DNA from: Diphasiastrum complanatum
Taxonomy: Eukaryota > Streptophyta > Lycopodiopsida > Lycopodiales > Lycopodiaceae
DNA length: 64,000 nt
Direction of reading: 5' to 3'
Assembly (NCBI GenBank): GCA_029204225.1
Contig: CM055103.1
Location: 52,233,145 to 52,297,144 of the forward strand
Of this stretch, positions 46,772 to 61,700 are shown one piece after another. The stretch's first letter is position 1. Each line of letters starts with the position of its first letter. The notes below the pieces were generated by a model. That model was given only the letters and a program-made list of their open reading frames with translations. It searched no databases and was not told the origin of the DNA. A program made the translations under genes and the position numbers.

Positions 46772-49700
46772 ATGGCAACCTCGGATGGTTCACAGCCTCC
46801 AAGCCGTCTTACTCGCCAACCAACAATTGTAGTGGATGAATTCTTGGATAGCCAAGTGGTTCCATCGTCCCTTGCATCCATTGCACCTATCCTCCGAGCA
46901 GCAAATGAAATTGAAGCAGAAAGGCCTCGCGTAGCATATTTATGTAAGTCCTATTCTTCTACATGAGGGTGATGCAAATGTTCCTTATCATGACTTTACC
47001 ATGTTTTAAATCTTGCTTGATTTGTTTTGGAGAGCACAATTATGGTATGTGTAAAGTAGTTTCTACAAGGGACATGAGAAAAAAGTGAAGACGTTTGAAT
47101 AACAGGTTTCTGGCATTGAATTATGCTTGTGTTGAAGATCTCTTATGTCTAGTGAATGGCCAAATGCAACCATAAAAATAATTGGGTAATGCAAGGTGTC
47201 ATTATTTTAGTGCTATTTAAGATTGATGCAAATTGTACTTACTTGCTTTCTATCCAAGTTTGAATTGCATGCTTTGAAATAAATTTGAGAAAGTTAGCAT
47301 AGATTTAAGATATGCCCTTTATGTTTTATTGCATTATGATTTGAAATTATGATTTTGTCCGAGATCAATACTAGGTTTGATATGTTGCAACAAATCAATG
47401 CCAAACCATTTAAAATACAATCAAAATTTTTTGTGGAAAACATATGTAGATAACATATTAAACTATGGTGCTTCATGTTCACCAACCTAGCTATAGATGC
47501 ATGTATGCTAGAATTTAGTAGCACACAAGACAATCATTTATATAGATGTATACACACACATGGCCATGCATATTGTGTGAGATCAACACTAGCTTTGTTA
47601 TGTTGTAACAATCCAAAGCCAAACCATTTAAAATACAATTGAACATTTTTGTGGAAAACAGAGGTAATCATTTATGCACGTGCATACAAACACATGGCCA
47701 TGCATATACATGCATGGCCACATGCATCAAACCTTTGAGTTGCATCATGTAGAAAACAGCCCTTAAAACGAGATGATTTTGAGAAATCCAAACAGGAACA
47801 TTTGTGCTTTGTGTGTATGGGCAAGGGACACACAGTTAGACAGTGTCCCAAGGGGCCTTTCACAAAAAAAGATAAAAAAGATAAGAAACAAGTTCATCTT
47901 GTTCAGACTATATGTTTCCCCAGTGACTCGACAGCTTCCGAGATCAAAGTGTATCATGAAGATCATGAACACTGTTGCCAGCTGACCACCAACATGAAAT
48001 GTTAGTCAAGATAGAAGACAAGCCAAATGTAGTTCCACCACACATGCAATGGTTCCATCACAAGAATCCAAGTGTTGCCAAATATAAGATTCACTAAGTC
48101 TCTAATATAGTAAAACCCATGAACTAGGAAGAATATTAATGGTGCTTGGAGGGCCTATGTCGTAGACCGCAATCTACATCTAAAGGAATTGCATGTGCAC
48201 ACTTGTGGAATATGAAATCAACATACTTAGTACCTACCTCACAAGACCGACATGTTGTACATAACATATAGGAACAAGAAGAGAGAAGTATGATGCTAGA
48301 GATCATGGTTGCATAGTACATTCGACAATCAAGAAGATTAGATCCATCATATCAATCAAATCCTTGGGTACAATTGTGAAATTTCACACGTGTCGGAATG
48401 CCCTAATGTGTGTGAATGATCTCCTAAGTCAAGCTTATGCACTTTAGATCAATACTAGATTGAAATCCAAGATCTAGATCAAAATCTAAGGCAAAGAGAC
48501 AAAGATAGATGCATAGATTGATAACCAAAGTGTTTCTACATGTAAGAGAAGGCTTCATGAAAAAACTAAGTAAAATTAAGCTCTTCTCCTCGGGTAGAGA
48601 GAGAATAGAGCAATTTGTCCTTGGGTAGAGAGAGAAGGAAATACAAGCAAAACTTGATTGCACTTAATATGACTCAAAAACTCAACTTACATTATGATTG
48701 GAAAGAGGAGTACATATAAAACTCGTGGAGAGCTTTGCTTACTTCCTATTGGGCCTCTCTAATGCTATTGGATGAGTGATGCATCCATCTTGCAATTCTA
48801 TTGGACCCTTCATGAGGATTTCTCAATTTCTATTGGACCCCTTGACCAAAGCCAACACTTTGACTTGATCACTCATCAAATTACATTAACACAAGTGTCA
48901 CAAGCCTAACTAGCTCGAGATTGCATCATAAGCTACTTTTGGCTCAATAGAGGCATTACATGTGGATTTGGCCAATTTGCCATCTATGCCAAGTTTTGGC
49001 CCTATCACAACTCTACACCAAGATGCTTGACATAAAAACTTAGGAACCCCTAAACTATAATAGATGGCTTTTTAAAACTATTTTACACATGTGGGAACAT
49101 GCTCCACACATGTGAAATGTACTCACAAACATAAAATCACAAAATCACCAAGATAGATTTGACTATTTTTCACACTCCTCAAAAACTAGCTTGGTAAGAT
49201 CAAGGAGTTTGTGAAACTTTCTGAGTGGATCCGCTTTTATGTATATGAAGTAAAAAACCAGCAAAAGGATCCATCATAGCAGAACCTCACCAAATCCATG
49301 ATAAGAAGTCTTTGGTAGAAAATCTCTTGCCAATATCTTTGAAGAGTACTCCACCAATTTGCTACTATATCAATGTGCCTCCTCCATGCTTGATGATGAT
49401 CTTTGATTTGAAAGTTGAACTTGCATGAAGATGGCTGCCCATAGATATGGAAATCCGAGGCTTCCATGCCTCATAAATATCAAAAAGATCATAGAGATCA
49501 AGATCATAAGATGAGCAAAAGTGTAGATGATCTTCAAGATTAAGCATACTAGCTTGACTAGTCCACATACTATGAACTTTATCCATGATGGATCTAATCT
49601 TGAAATAAAATTCAATCTTGATCTTTTTGAGACTAAACACTTGCTCAAGGATGTAAGTGTCCTTCAAGGATGATTCACTTAATCTCAAGAGAAGTTTACA

Positions 49701-52700
49701 AAATGCCTCAAAACATGTGAAAACATGATTTTTCAAATTTTGAGCAACAAGCTCATCCTTGCTCTTACTAAAAGTGCATTTGGTGTATTTCCTCCAAGAG
49801 CTCCATCTCTCCTCAAAGCTTTTATCTTCAATGAGAATTCCATCTCAACATATGCTTTGAATAATAGGAAATAATCATGCACCATAAATCTTGAAGAAAG
49901 AAGAAATGTGCATCTTGTGTGATCATCCTCCTTTGAAGACTTGGATTCATAAGCAATATGAAGAGGTTTTGCACTCTCTTTTGGATCCAATTTGTAGATA
50001 CCTTCATATCTAGATTTATGTGCAAGGATCTCACCATCCTTCTTGATCACACAATTGTCAATATGGAAATTGACATCAAGACCACCATCAAGTGATTTTC
50101 CAACACTAATAAGATTCTTTGTAATCTTGGGAACAAAAAGAACCTTTTGAAGAGATAGAACTTTTGATGATGCAAGATTCAAGGGAATAGTCCCTACTCC
50201 TTCAATTTCGCACTCTTGATCACTTGCAATATATATGGTCTTCTTGATTCATTCATAAGGCATAATAGTTGAAAAGGAATCCTTGGAGCTACACATATGT
50301 GAAGATGCTCCACTATCAATATACCAAGAGTCATCCATCTTGAAGGTGGAAGAGGAGAATTTCGATGCCATAAGTGAGCATTCTCCATCACTTGCAATAA
50401 AGTCTTCTTTCTCATTGGATATGTTGGCTTGCTTGAATTGATTCTTCTTCTTGAAACAATTGGTGGCATAGTGGCCTTTCTTGCCACAAAAGAAGCACTT
50501 AACATTCTTTTTCTTCATACTTGAAGTAGAATCTTGAGGAATTCTCTTCCTCTTCATCTTGGTCTTTTGGTTTGTCCTTAAAGAAGTGTTGGTGCTGCTT
50601 CTTGCTCCTCTCTTTGTGCTTGTTCTTGGCAAATAAGGCTTTTCCATCACCAATATGAGTGAGGGATAATTTGTCCATGCTCAAAAGCTTGTTCTCATGC
50701 CTTGACTCTTCAACTATAAGAACACCTTGTAATGCATCCAAGCTTGGTAGCTCTTCCTTGATAGCATAGGATTGGACAAGATTGTCATAATCATCTTTCA
50801 AGCCATTGAGTATGACTTGAACTAGGTCACTTTGTTTGATAGGATCTCCAATACAAGCAAGCTCCCTTTGGATGTCTTTGACTCTCAATACATAATTGGT
50901 TGCACTCTCATCACTCCTTTGATAGCTTTGGAATATTTGATTCCTTAGAGTGAGGAACCTAGAGGTATTCTTGGCCTCATAAATAGCTTAGAGTGAATCC
51001 CAAGCTTGCTTGGCCGAGTTGCAATCACCAATCTCTCTCAAAATCTCATTAGAGACATTCATCTTGATAAAGTGGAGAGCCATCCTAGCTCTCTTCTTGT
51101 ACTTTTGTATTTCTTGAAGGACTTGAGGCTCCTCCTCAATCCCAAGTACAATGTCCATCACATCTTGGAGTATCAAGATTAACTCCATTCTAACCTTCCA
51201 AATAGAATAGTTGGAGGTAGATAGTCTTTCACTAGATTCCAATAGGTAGGAACCCATGGATGCCATCAAAAGTAGTGAAGACTCCTTGTAATGAGACAAT
51301 AAATGTTGATTCTCTCTCACTATAGATCCTTGAAAGGTGTACTATCAACTCCTATGCAAGATCTTGCAACAAAGTGTGAGATTGACCTCACTAGCTTTTC
51401 CAATCTCTCTTGATCTAGATCAATCTCACATCAATTGATGAAGTATGGGCTAAGTTTGGGTCAAGCTATCTTTGGCAGGTGGGAAACACTCCAAGAATCC
51501 ACAAATCACTCAAATACAAACCAAAAGAGCTTTGCTTACTTCCTATTGGGCCTCTCTAATGCTATTGGATGAGTGATGCATCCATCTTGCAATTCTATTG
51601 GACCCTTCATGAGGATTTCTCAATTTCTATTGGACCCCTTGACCAAAGCCAACACTTTGACTTGATCACTCATCAAATTACATTAACACAGTGTCACAAG
51701 CCTATTTACAAGTCTAACTAGCTCGAGATTGCATCATAAGCTACTTTTGGCTTAATAGAGGCATTACATGTGGATTTGACCAATTTGCCATCTATGCCAA
51801 TTTTTGGCCCTATCACAACTCTACACCAAGATGCTGGACATGAAAACTTAGGAACCCCTAAAGCTATGATAGATAACTTTTTATGACTATTTTACACATG
51901 TGGGAACATGCTCCACACATGCGAAATGTACTCACAAAGATAAAAAAACATAAAATCACCACTATTTTTCACAACAATCTCAATCGAGAATAACTAAAGT
52001 AAATTGTGATGCTTCATCATCACTATTACCATCTTCAAAGCCTCCTTACCATCTCCCCATCTTGGTTGAAATAATTGATGGATGTGTCTTGACTTTAATG
52101 AATTTTTTTTTCACAAATACCCCAATGCTAAAAAAGTTTGCTGCTTTCATTCCGTTTGCCACAATACCTCTAGTTAAAAGAGGTTTTTTGGCAAAGAAAG
52201 TAAGCCATGCACATGAAGGATTAGGATAAGGCTTGAAGTTGTTGTGATGTCCCATAAGCAAGTCATGGGCTTGGAATCATCCTCTTATAACGAGTAACTA
52301 CTCATTATCGTTTCCTTCACTAGCAATATTATAGCATCTTCTCATTTGCTTTTGACTATGCAAAGAAATTTTCTAGAAGCTCTCAAGCTCCTCTTTCCAA
52401 TGAGCTATATATATCACAGTTTGTGTAATTATTTATGCCTACTTTTTGCCATAGTTCTTGTAGTCTTGCAAAAAAATTGACAATTGATTGAGCTCAAAAA
52501 GATGGAAGGAAAAGCCACCTAAAAACAAAAAGGTTCATGTGTTCTCCTACTCCATTCCCTTTAATACACATAGTGTGGGCGAAAATGATTAGAGAGAAGA
52601 GCCTATGTCAATTTGCGGGCATTAGTAGCATCCTTGACTAATTAGCTCTACTTATCTCTTCTACGTGCATTATTGATTCAAGAAGAAGTGCAGATTCTTG

Positions 52701-55700
52701 TGATAACAACAAACACAAAGTTGTGTGGTCACCAAACTACCTAAAGATAGCTTAATTGACCAGATCCTTGCATTTAGTCACTACTTTTTACATGACCCTT
52801 TCTTGAAGCTCCTGAGCTATTCTTTTCAATGAGCTATAACATGATTAATCATTTATAAGTATTTAGGCCTGATTTTTGCCCAAACAACATTTCACTTCTT
52901 GCTTTTAGAATTAGACTCAAATGATAAAAGTGCCAAAGTTCTATGGTCCGTGAGTGCCCCAACCCCTAGTTACATATGATTCATCAATACATTTGATGAT
53001 ATGATGCATTGAAAATGCGGTAGGGTGTTGAGGGCTTGTCATGTCTCAAGAGAACTTGATGTCAAAAACTTTGTTATTTGTCGAGATGGTTGGATGTTGA
53101 TGAAACAAGCTGAAGTGCGTAAAACATATTCTCATGAATTATCAATAGCTATAATGAAAAATTAGATCAATCCTAGATTCAAATTAAGTTGCTCCTAGTT
53201 GCTCAATTTTGTAAATTCTTTTGATATTTATCTTGATTGAAACTAACTTGAGGAATCAATTATTGGAGATAGCGAGTGTTTTGCATTAGAGTTACATTCT
53301 ATAGTTGCTAGAATGTCATACATTCTTGAAGATTAGTCAAGCTCATGAATACCAACAAGCTGATGGCAAGAATGAAGCTCCTCCCTGGACCCCCACTTAG
53401 ACCAAATTTACACACCCTACTCATTTGCCTCAAGATTGATTGTTCATTGGTTCTCGTCTTTGACTGACCCAACAACTTGAAGCCCTACTAAACTTCATTC
53501 CATGGCTAACTTTGACATAGATAGCTAGGTCCATGACAATCATCTTGAATCACGTGTCGTTAACAATTGTTAGACCGACCTCCGTAGGTGTTTAGAGTGT
53601 AGCTTTGTAGAGCATTAAACAACTAGGGTTGCATATATATATATATGGTTCAAGGATGAGGGTCCGAGCCGGATTGCCCGCGTCCGGCGTCCAGACCCGG
53701 ACGCGTCCGACCCCTGGACGCGGGGTCGGACGCGTCCAATTATTATTTTTTTTTAATTAAAAAAAAAAAAACAGATGCGTCCGGGGTCCGGACATGTCCA
53801 GATGAATCCGGGGGTCCGGACGCCATTTTTTTTTTTTAAATTATTTTTTAAAAAAAAATTTCAAATTTAAAAAAAAAAAAAAACTGGACGCGTCCGGACG
53901 CGGACGCACCCCCGACGCGTCCGCGTCCGCGTCTGGATGCGGACGCAGACGCACGTCCGGACGCGTGTCCACGTCCGCCATCCGCTTCCTTGGATATGGT
54001 TGTGATATATAGTTATTATATTACTGACTTCTCTATTTGAGTTATTGAATTTGAATATAGTCTCAAAAAACTGTAGTCAAATTTTCTTTATCCTTAAAAT
54101 ATCGTATAATTGAATAGGAAAACTCTAGATGTTGAGAAAATAGTGTAGACCAAGGCATTTTTGGTTAAGTTTCTTTAAGTCCTCAGAAAAATTCTCAGCA
54201 CCGTTTCTGTCTCATAGTGGATATACTTTTCCCTTCAATCTTTCCCTTCTTTCAGGGTAAGAACATTTTAAAAAAAATCTTTAATCAGTTCAACACATTG
54301 AAAACCTATCAATTGGGCTTGTCCCTTTTCTCCTTCAATGAATATATGCTAGTGTTATTAGTGGTATTGTAATGTGTTGGCAGTGAGTTTACACTGTCAT
54401 ATTGGGATCGTTTGTATATTCAGTCTCATAGTGCCTAAGTTCCTTCCAATACATGGCCATCATACCGAAAAGTAGCAAGTCGGAGGAAGATGCAGATTCT
54501 GTACTTGGTTGAGAAAAAGGTATCCAAACTCTTGCCACAAATTTGAGATTTTTGTGATCTTTTAGATTGAGGAATTCTTTTTTTTTTTGGCCATTTTTGT
54601 CAAGGAGTTTTCTCATAGACTTTGAATGGATATAAAAAGTAGTCCTATATCTCCTCAGTAGATTGGTAGAGCTTAAGAAAGCATCAAAGAATCAATGCTC
54701 TGTCAGGAAACACTAACTTTCATCGCAATTCTACCCTAGTTTTTTGATCACTTGATTATCTGATTTATTGAGCATATGCCTTTTGACTTTTTCTTTTTTT
54801 CACACAGACTGTATGGCCTGCTATGAAGTTTTCCATGTTCTAGTGGATACGAACAATGCTTATTAAGCTATGACCAAAAGGCATTTTGCAGATTTTTCTT
54901 GATAAGTAGAGTTTAAGGATGTACTTGTAACATATATGCATACATTACCATTTTATTGTTGACTGATGACAGGCCGTCTCCATGCTTTTGAGAAAGCACA
55001 TCGAATGGATCCTCATTCAAATGGTCGAGGTGTTCGACAATTCAAGACTGCACTGTTCCAACGATTGGAAAGAGTATTGAGAAGATTCACTTTTTTAAGC
55101 TTATTGATTTGTAGAGCTGATATGACAAGTTTGAATGTTCAATGACTGTGATTGAATTTCAGAATGTCCTTTGTCAATCCTATTATTTTTGCTGCTGCTT
55201 GTAAGCATCTTCAAGATGGATTGGAATCTTTGTCAGTCTCTTCATGAAGTTCTTGAATCTTTGGTTTTCAGACAGTCTGACAGTCATGCAGATTGTGCTT
55301 TGTTTTCCTTATGGGATGCTGTAGTGTACACCCTTCTTACATGTAGTATAATACTTTATATTTCATGGAAGTGATAATGCCATGACAACATTATCCAAAT
55401 AAATAAAAAACGTTTGTTATTGAAGTGATAATGCCATGACAACATTGTTAGAATTATTTAAAAAGTTTGAATAACAATAAGACATAATCTGGGATGTTCC
55501 AATACAAATTCTTATTGAAATTTCTGGAAACTATGCTTTCCATGGAGCATTTTGCAAGATACAATGCATGGGAAAAGTAGGGAGTTATTGTAATTTTGCA
55601 ACTTGTGTTTTCTTATGTGGATGTTAAGCTTAAAAACAACAGTTTCTCTTGCAAGGTGGCTGAAATCTAAAGAGTTCAAAAGAGGTTCTTAGCTAATACC

Positions 55701-58700
55701 TGTCACCTAAGGTTTAGGATTCTTGATCGATCTGTTGCCTGCATCTGATATCATCAGTGACATTAGCTAGTAGCTACCAACTTCCATACATGACTAAAAA
55801 AATTGATCATTGTTACTCATCACTTAAAACATTAATGTCATACAATACATATTACAATGTACAATGTACATGGCTAGTTAGTAGTAAATTAGCAAACCTA
55901 CAAAAACTCAAAAAACCCCTCAAAGCTTGAGTTCTCTCCCCCTTTCAAACTCTCTCTCTCTCTCTCTCTCATGGACTCCACTTGATGCATATTTCTCTTT
56001 ATCATACTTTTGTACATGATAAAGCAGTAAGACCTGTATAAAATTATGCCGGCTTTGTTTTCCAATACCTTAAATGTATTTGGAGGGGCCTTTTCGAAAT
56101 TTGTGGTTTGTGGGATAGTGGAATAGTCGTTTTATGAACCAGCCGATGTTATGCTTAAATACATGATACTTGTCAAGAGTAGGTCGCTTATGTAGGATTG
56201 CCATCATACTATGGAATTAGGGTTCAATATACTTCATGCTAAAAGGATGTTAGCAAACGATAAGCATGCATTTTTAATCTATGATTTCCGTATTGAATCA
56301 TTAGTATATAAGGAGGGTGTGCTGTCTAAGGAGAATGGGTACTTCTCAAGATATGTCTTCAGCACGCATACAGGTATGAAGCTATACAAAACTTCGTATT
56401 GAATACCATCTTTGGAAACTAAAGTATTCTCGATGGTGGCAGGTAACAACTAAGTATCCTAAAATTTTCTTCGCTTTATGGTACCTTGTACTGTAAGATT
56501 TCATACAACTTTGTTTAACTTGTTATGCTATAAAATAATTGGTTTTGCAATTTGTTTCTTTGCTAATTTCATGTCTACCTCCCCAAACTCCTGTCTTGCA
56601 GTGCTGTCTATCATCATAGCTCTTGATCTTTGATCTCCCAAGAAATGAGGCAACTTTCCAGCTTGAATACAATTTTTAAATGCAACTCCCATATAATGAG
56701 GGTGAACTTTTATATTCATGACCATCATGAGTGACGTATTAAATATATGCTTATCCCCCAACATATTTCTAAGTGGGACTTGTTAAACTTGAATGTTTGA
56801 ATAAAACAGAAATGTAAGGAATTTGATAACATGATTTAAACTCCTTGGATCTGAAGGAACATAGATCGAGGAGAAAGTTTGAAGGTCTGTTAATTTTCAG
56901 TGTTCATGCATTCTCTGGTAGTGCACACATCTCTAGGGGCATCTAGTTCAAATAACTCATTATGTTTATCTTCAAAACTAAACCTGCAGGATGATGAAGA
57001 AACAAAAAAAAAGAGGATCAAAAGAGATGATGCACAAGAGATCCAGGACTTTTACCAGATATATTATGACAAATATGTTAAGGACCTTGAAAAGGCTCCT
57101 GGAGATAGGTGACCAACCTTCATACTGTAGGATCTTACTAGTCAAATGTTAACATAGTCAGAATTTGTGGCTTTAAAGAATTTGACCTCAGTGAGGTGCC
57201 ATGCTGTCATCAGTATTTTTTTGTGGTGCATGTGGATTACTAAAGTTGGCAGAATATCTCAAGAGTGCATGGAGAATAACTGACAAAAAAAAGCCCCTTA
57301 TGCTTGATAATGATGTTTGTACAGAGCTCAGCTTGCTAAAGCTTATCAGACTGCTGGCGTTCTCTTCGAGGTTCTACTTGTAGTCAACAAAAATATTGGA
57401 GTTGATGTAAGTTGAAGCACGCCAATGGCTTATTCAGAGTTCTGCTTAGCATTCCTTGAGTATCAGGATACATTTATGCTTGTCAAACTGTAATTTGTTT
57501 ATCCGCTTGCCTGCTTGATAAATCAGGCTGACCTTTAACCATGTACTTTTCAAAGCTCGTGTTGCTCAGTTTTGTGGGGAAACCATGCAGTACAAATCAT
57601 AATTATGCTTGTGCAACTGCAGAAAGAAATTATGTCAACAGGAAAGGAAGTGGAGCAAAAGAAGGAAATTTTTGTCCCTTACAACATCCTGCCACTCGAT
57701 TCAGCTGGTGCTTCACAAGAAATCATGCAGCTTGATGAGGTATAACATTTGGAGTCTCAATGCATATTGTAAAGCTGCAGCAAATAAGGGTTTTATTAGA
57801 ACGACCCAACTGCTTACAAAAAGCATATCAAATGTCGAACGTAACAACAGACAAGTCACATTGATGAGTCAGTTTAAGACACGATGCATATTGAAAGAAA
57901 GAACCAGAGCTGTTATAGTAGTTCCATCTCATATATGACGATGATGGTTGGTCTGAAATGAGCTGAAAGATTTCCGGTATAAGGTGTAAGTGCTGGTGTT
58001 GAGGTCATTGTCTAGTATCATTGGTTATTCATTTTGAGACAAGTAATCTATTATAGATCAGCTTCCTGGATATTGATTTTCGCTGGAGGCCTCTGGCTGG
58101 TCTAATCTCCTCCCAAGTGCTCCAAATGTTTCCCTTCCAAAATTCAGTACAGCTAACTTCGTGACTTAAACTTTTTTTTGTCTCCTTATAATCAAATCCC
58201 TGATAATTCTACACATAGGGTTCCTCCTGATGCACTTTATGGATCTTAATTATGATTTGAAGAAGTTTAGTTTCAAAATTTCCAAGTTCCTCCCATTTTT
58301 GGCAATTTGTCTTATTTGTATTTTTTGGGGTCATTTCTTGAAGCTCCTCTAGTGAGCACTTTGCAGTGTATTAATCTGATTTCTGGTGGTCAAGGTATTA
58401 TGCGCCCACTTCTTTGGTCAGTGTACCAATTTTTCTCTCTTCAAATTTGGACCTATCCATCTGATAGCACTTTACAGTTCTTCAACCTGACACCTAAGTG
58501 AGGGGGATTAAGATTCTATCCTTTTCTTGGCTGGTGCCCTAGTATAAGAAGATTTTGAAATCATTTTCTTCACCACTCGCTTGCTGGATCTCTGTACTAC
58601 TCTTGGGTAGCTTCGTCAAATTTCAATTTTTTCAAGGTTTTTGTGATATCAGATTCAAGCACACTAGCATATTTGCAAACAACTTGATATCGTACAACAT

Positions 58701-61700
58701 CATTCTACCTTTCCTGTGATTTAGTTCATTTCTAGGTTTATTTTTTGGTTGTGATTTTTGTGGTTTAGTGAACTAATTTGGGGTGATTAGAAGAGTCTGC
58801 TCCCTTGGATGTTAGATAAGATCCAACTTAATACCTATTCTAGTTCCTTTGATAGGAATCATATCGATTGGATCTTCCAATAAAAATTTATAGCCAATTG
58901 AATCAAGGTGGGTAGGGCACCCAACTTGGTTGGGAGAGCCGGATTGCTAAGTTGGTGATTCATTTCTTGATGTATCCGAAGTCCGACACTCAGAAGATCC
59001 AGCTTGTTGCCTTACACTTGTCGATCGGGAGGGGATGCATCTTTGAGCAACTTTTAGACATGATCTACATCATGCTATGATTAATCCTCGATGGTTGAGT
59101 CACCATCAGGATATCTTTCGCACAGACCGCAAGCGCTATATTGTTGGCTTGCAGAATGCTTTATGTTGAGTCTTCCTTCTCCTACTAGTTGTTGTTATTC
59201 AAGTTCGCCTTCAACATAGTTTCCACCCACATCAAGTTTAGTTTTGGGTACAATGGGATGGTTGTCCTATTGAGGAGGCCACTGTTTACTGTTCCACTGT
59301 TCTAATTGGAGTGCCTAGGCCCTCACAAGGTTATCAATTACATTTTTGGCCTAGCTCGGAATGACAAGGTGTGACTAATAAACTCGTACACTGGAGTGCC
59401 AAATATCCATGTCAAGGATTATTCTGAATCCTTTGAACCGGATATGGATGTAACATGTTTTCACAAGCAATACTCATCAATTCAATCCTACTCGAGGCAT
59501 TCCTAGCATCAAGTTATCAATAACCGTCATGACAATCACATGCCACATGAAATCCTTAGATTAACAAGTTGCTTGTGTCATAAGTATAGAAAAATCTCGT
59601 AGTTGATCCATGCGTGTGATAATTCCAACGTAATTTCATAAATCCACGTCAACATTATGTTGCCATCGTTCTCAAACAATAGCTATCAAACAGCATACTC
59701 TAGAGTGTTGAAATTCTCATACCAATCACCTTACATCAATCGCATCGATTCTCTAACAAATTAATGTAAGTGATTGAGTAACTAGTCTGAACACTTTCCT
59801 TGTATTAGTTGTCGATGCTCTCTTCTTCTTTCTACGTGCTCCAACTGGTTTGTTAAACCTTGGGAGTTTTTGAACCAATTATGGAGTTTTTGGTTCAGCT
59901 TTTAAAATAAATACAATCACAAGCTGGTATTTTCTTCAGGTAAGTCATGTTTGCTCGATTGTTGTGTATGAGTTACAAGTTTCACAAACACAGAATTTTG
60001 AGAGAAGTGATCCATGTTAGTAGACTATTTTGAATTGGGTTCTCAGAGTGTTATGGTATGTTATGCTAGAAGACAAAGAAGTATCATAAATTTGTGCATT
60101 CTAAATCACGTGTGAACCTCTTACTTCGTTTTGTAGTAACTATGAAGACATGTATAGATCAATACACATGCGTGAGCAAACAGTACAAAGGGCAAGTAGG
60201 GATTTATGACCTTTGTAGCGAATGAATGCTTGAGAGCTGAGTAGCAATCAATGTTAAGGTAATTGATTATATTTAACAATAAATACAAGACTGAAAGTAT
60301 ACTAGAAGCATCCTCCAAAGAAAGGACCTTGCTATCAATGTTGTTCCATAAGGTACTCAAGGATCCAAAAATAAACTACCAAATGATGGACCCATTATGG
60401 TACTGGTAGGCTTGTGTAGCCTCCTGTACTCCCTATAAGGTCATTCAACTACTGAATGAAATGGTTCCCTGAGTCAATGACTAAATGGCGGAGATCGAGC
60501 CTTGATCATATGGTTTTAGAGGTCCAAATGTAAATATTATCTACAATGGGTAGAGATAATTGTTTTGAGATTTTAATATGGGTGAAGCTTGGTGTGATGT
60601 TCTATGGAGTGTGCTGTCCACCTTGTCAAATAGAGGTTTTTGTTTCTTCTGTTAGCTAGCAGATTTTGCTCTTTGACTATCATTTGTCTCTTCACAAATT
60701 TCTGTTTTATTTAAAGGACAAAATGTGCATGCTCGATTGGAAAATGTCTTAAACATTACTCCATGCTTGTTATTTCTTCTTAGATAAAAGCAGCAATGGA
60801 GGCTCTACGCAACATTCGTGGTTTACCATTTCAACAATCGAATGACCAACCTGATCATAATACAGGCGAGCAGGATGTGCTTGATTGGTTGAAAGAGACC
60901 TTTGGCTTTCAGGTCCTTTTTTCCCAGTCTTCTAGCTTCAGATGTACTTGCCTTCTTGAACATTATCATATGATAAAAAGTGTGCTTAAATATGAGAAAA
61001 ATGGTGCAAATCTTGCATATCAGTGGAGGAGACATTTCTTGTCAATTCAGCATTATTATTACATTGTAGAAATCATTCAAAAAACAGAGTGCCTAAATTG
61101 CATCCTGAAGATAAAGATTTAAAGTGTGGTTTGCAGGTCATTATTCGGAATGTTTCTATTTCTTTCTCAAATTGGTTGGCCATGATCTTGCAGAAGGGCA
61201 ATGTTGCAAATCAGAGAGAACACCTAATACTACTGCTTGCCAATGTTCAAGTTGCTTTGGTGCCGGCTCCTAATCCTTTAGACAAGGTTGCTACTAGTAA
61301 CGTCATGGTCTTGCTACTCTAGTGGTGTGATTGTAGTTCTTTGCACATGGGAGTTAATTGGTATCCGTTTTTCCATTTTCTTTTCCAAAGGTTAAACTAT
61401 GATCAGTCATTTCTATCTGAAGGTCTGGATAGCTACTTTAGGTCATACTTACCAGATATCCAAAATCGGCGAGATTCAAATTTAGATTTTCTTTTATATG
61501 ACTATTAGAATTTTGAAGGAACTAGATTATCACTAAAAAACTTATGTATATCTGTCTGGTCTAATAGATTAGCAATTCTAGCTCAAGATACTCTCTATCT
61601 TTCAATAATCGATGCCATTAACGAGTTTCTATTGAAAATTTCATAAAGGAATGATAAAACTTGAGCCATTTACAACATGTTGGATCCAGGTGAATGTTTT

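Larger units (their letters stand above)
48729..51973 (-). mobile_element. non-autonomous copia element carrying only gag-protease between long direct repeats
   Basis: About 450-bp direct repeats (48729-49174 and 51526-51973, close to 95% alike by eye) flank 2.35 kb. On the minus strand the repeat begins TGTGAAAAATAGT, preceded at the left copy by the purine tract TTTTTGAGGAG, so these look like LTRs of a minus-strand element. The interior encodes gag, a zinc knuckle, protease and the pre-integrase region; integrase core, reverse transcriptase and RNase H are absent. This is the layout of TR-GAG-type elements. The other LTR border is unclear: the repeat stops at AGAGCTTTGC rather than at a CA end, no primer site is seen beside the right copy, and no target duplication is certain. 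It lies in intron 1 of the callose synthase gene, opposite in sense to it. Confidence 0.75.

Noticed and set aside
53651-53993. CRISPR-like or satellite array of GACGCGTCC repeats
   Set aside because: Repeats are irregular, palindromic and without uniform spacers, the genome is a plant, and the 8-bp flanking duplication fits a transposon better.
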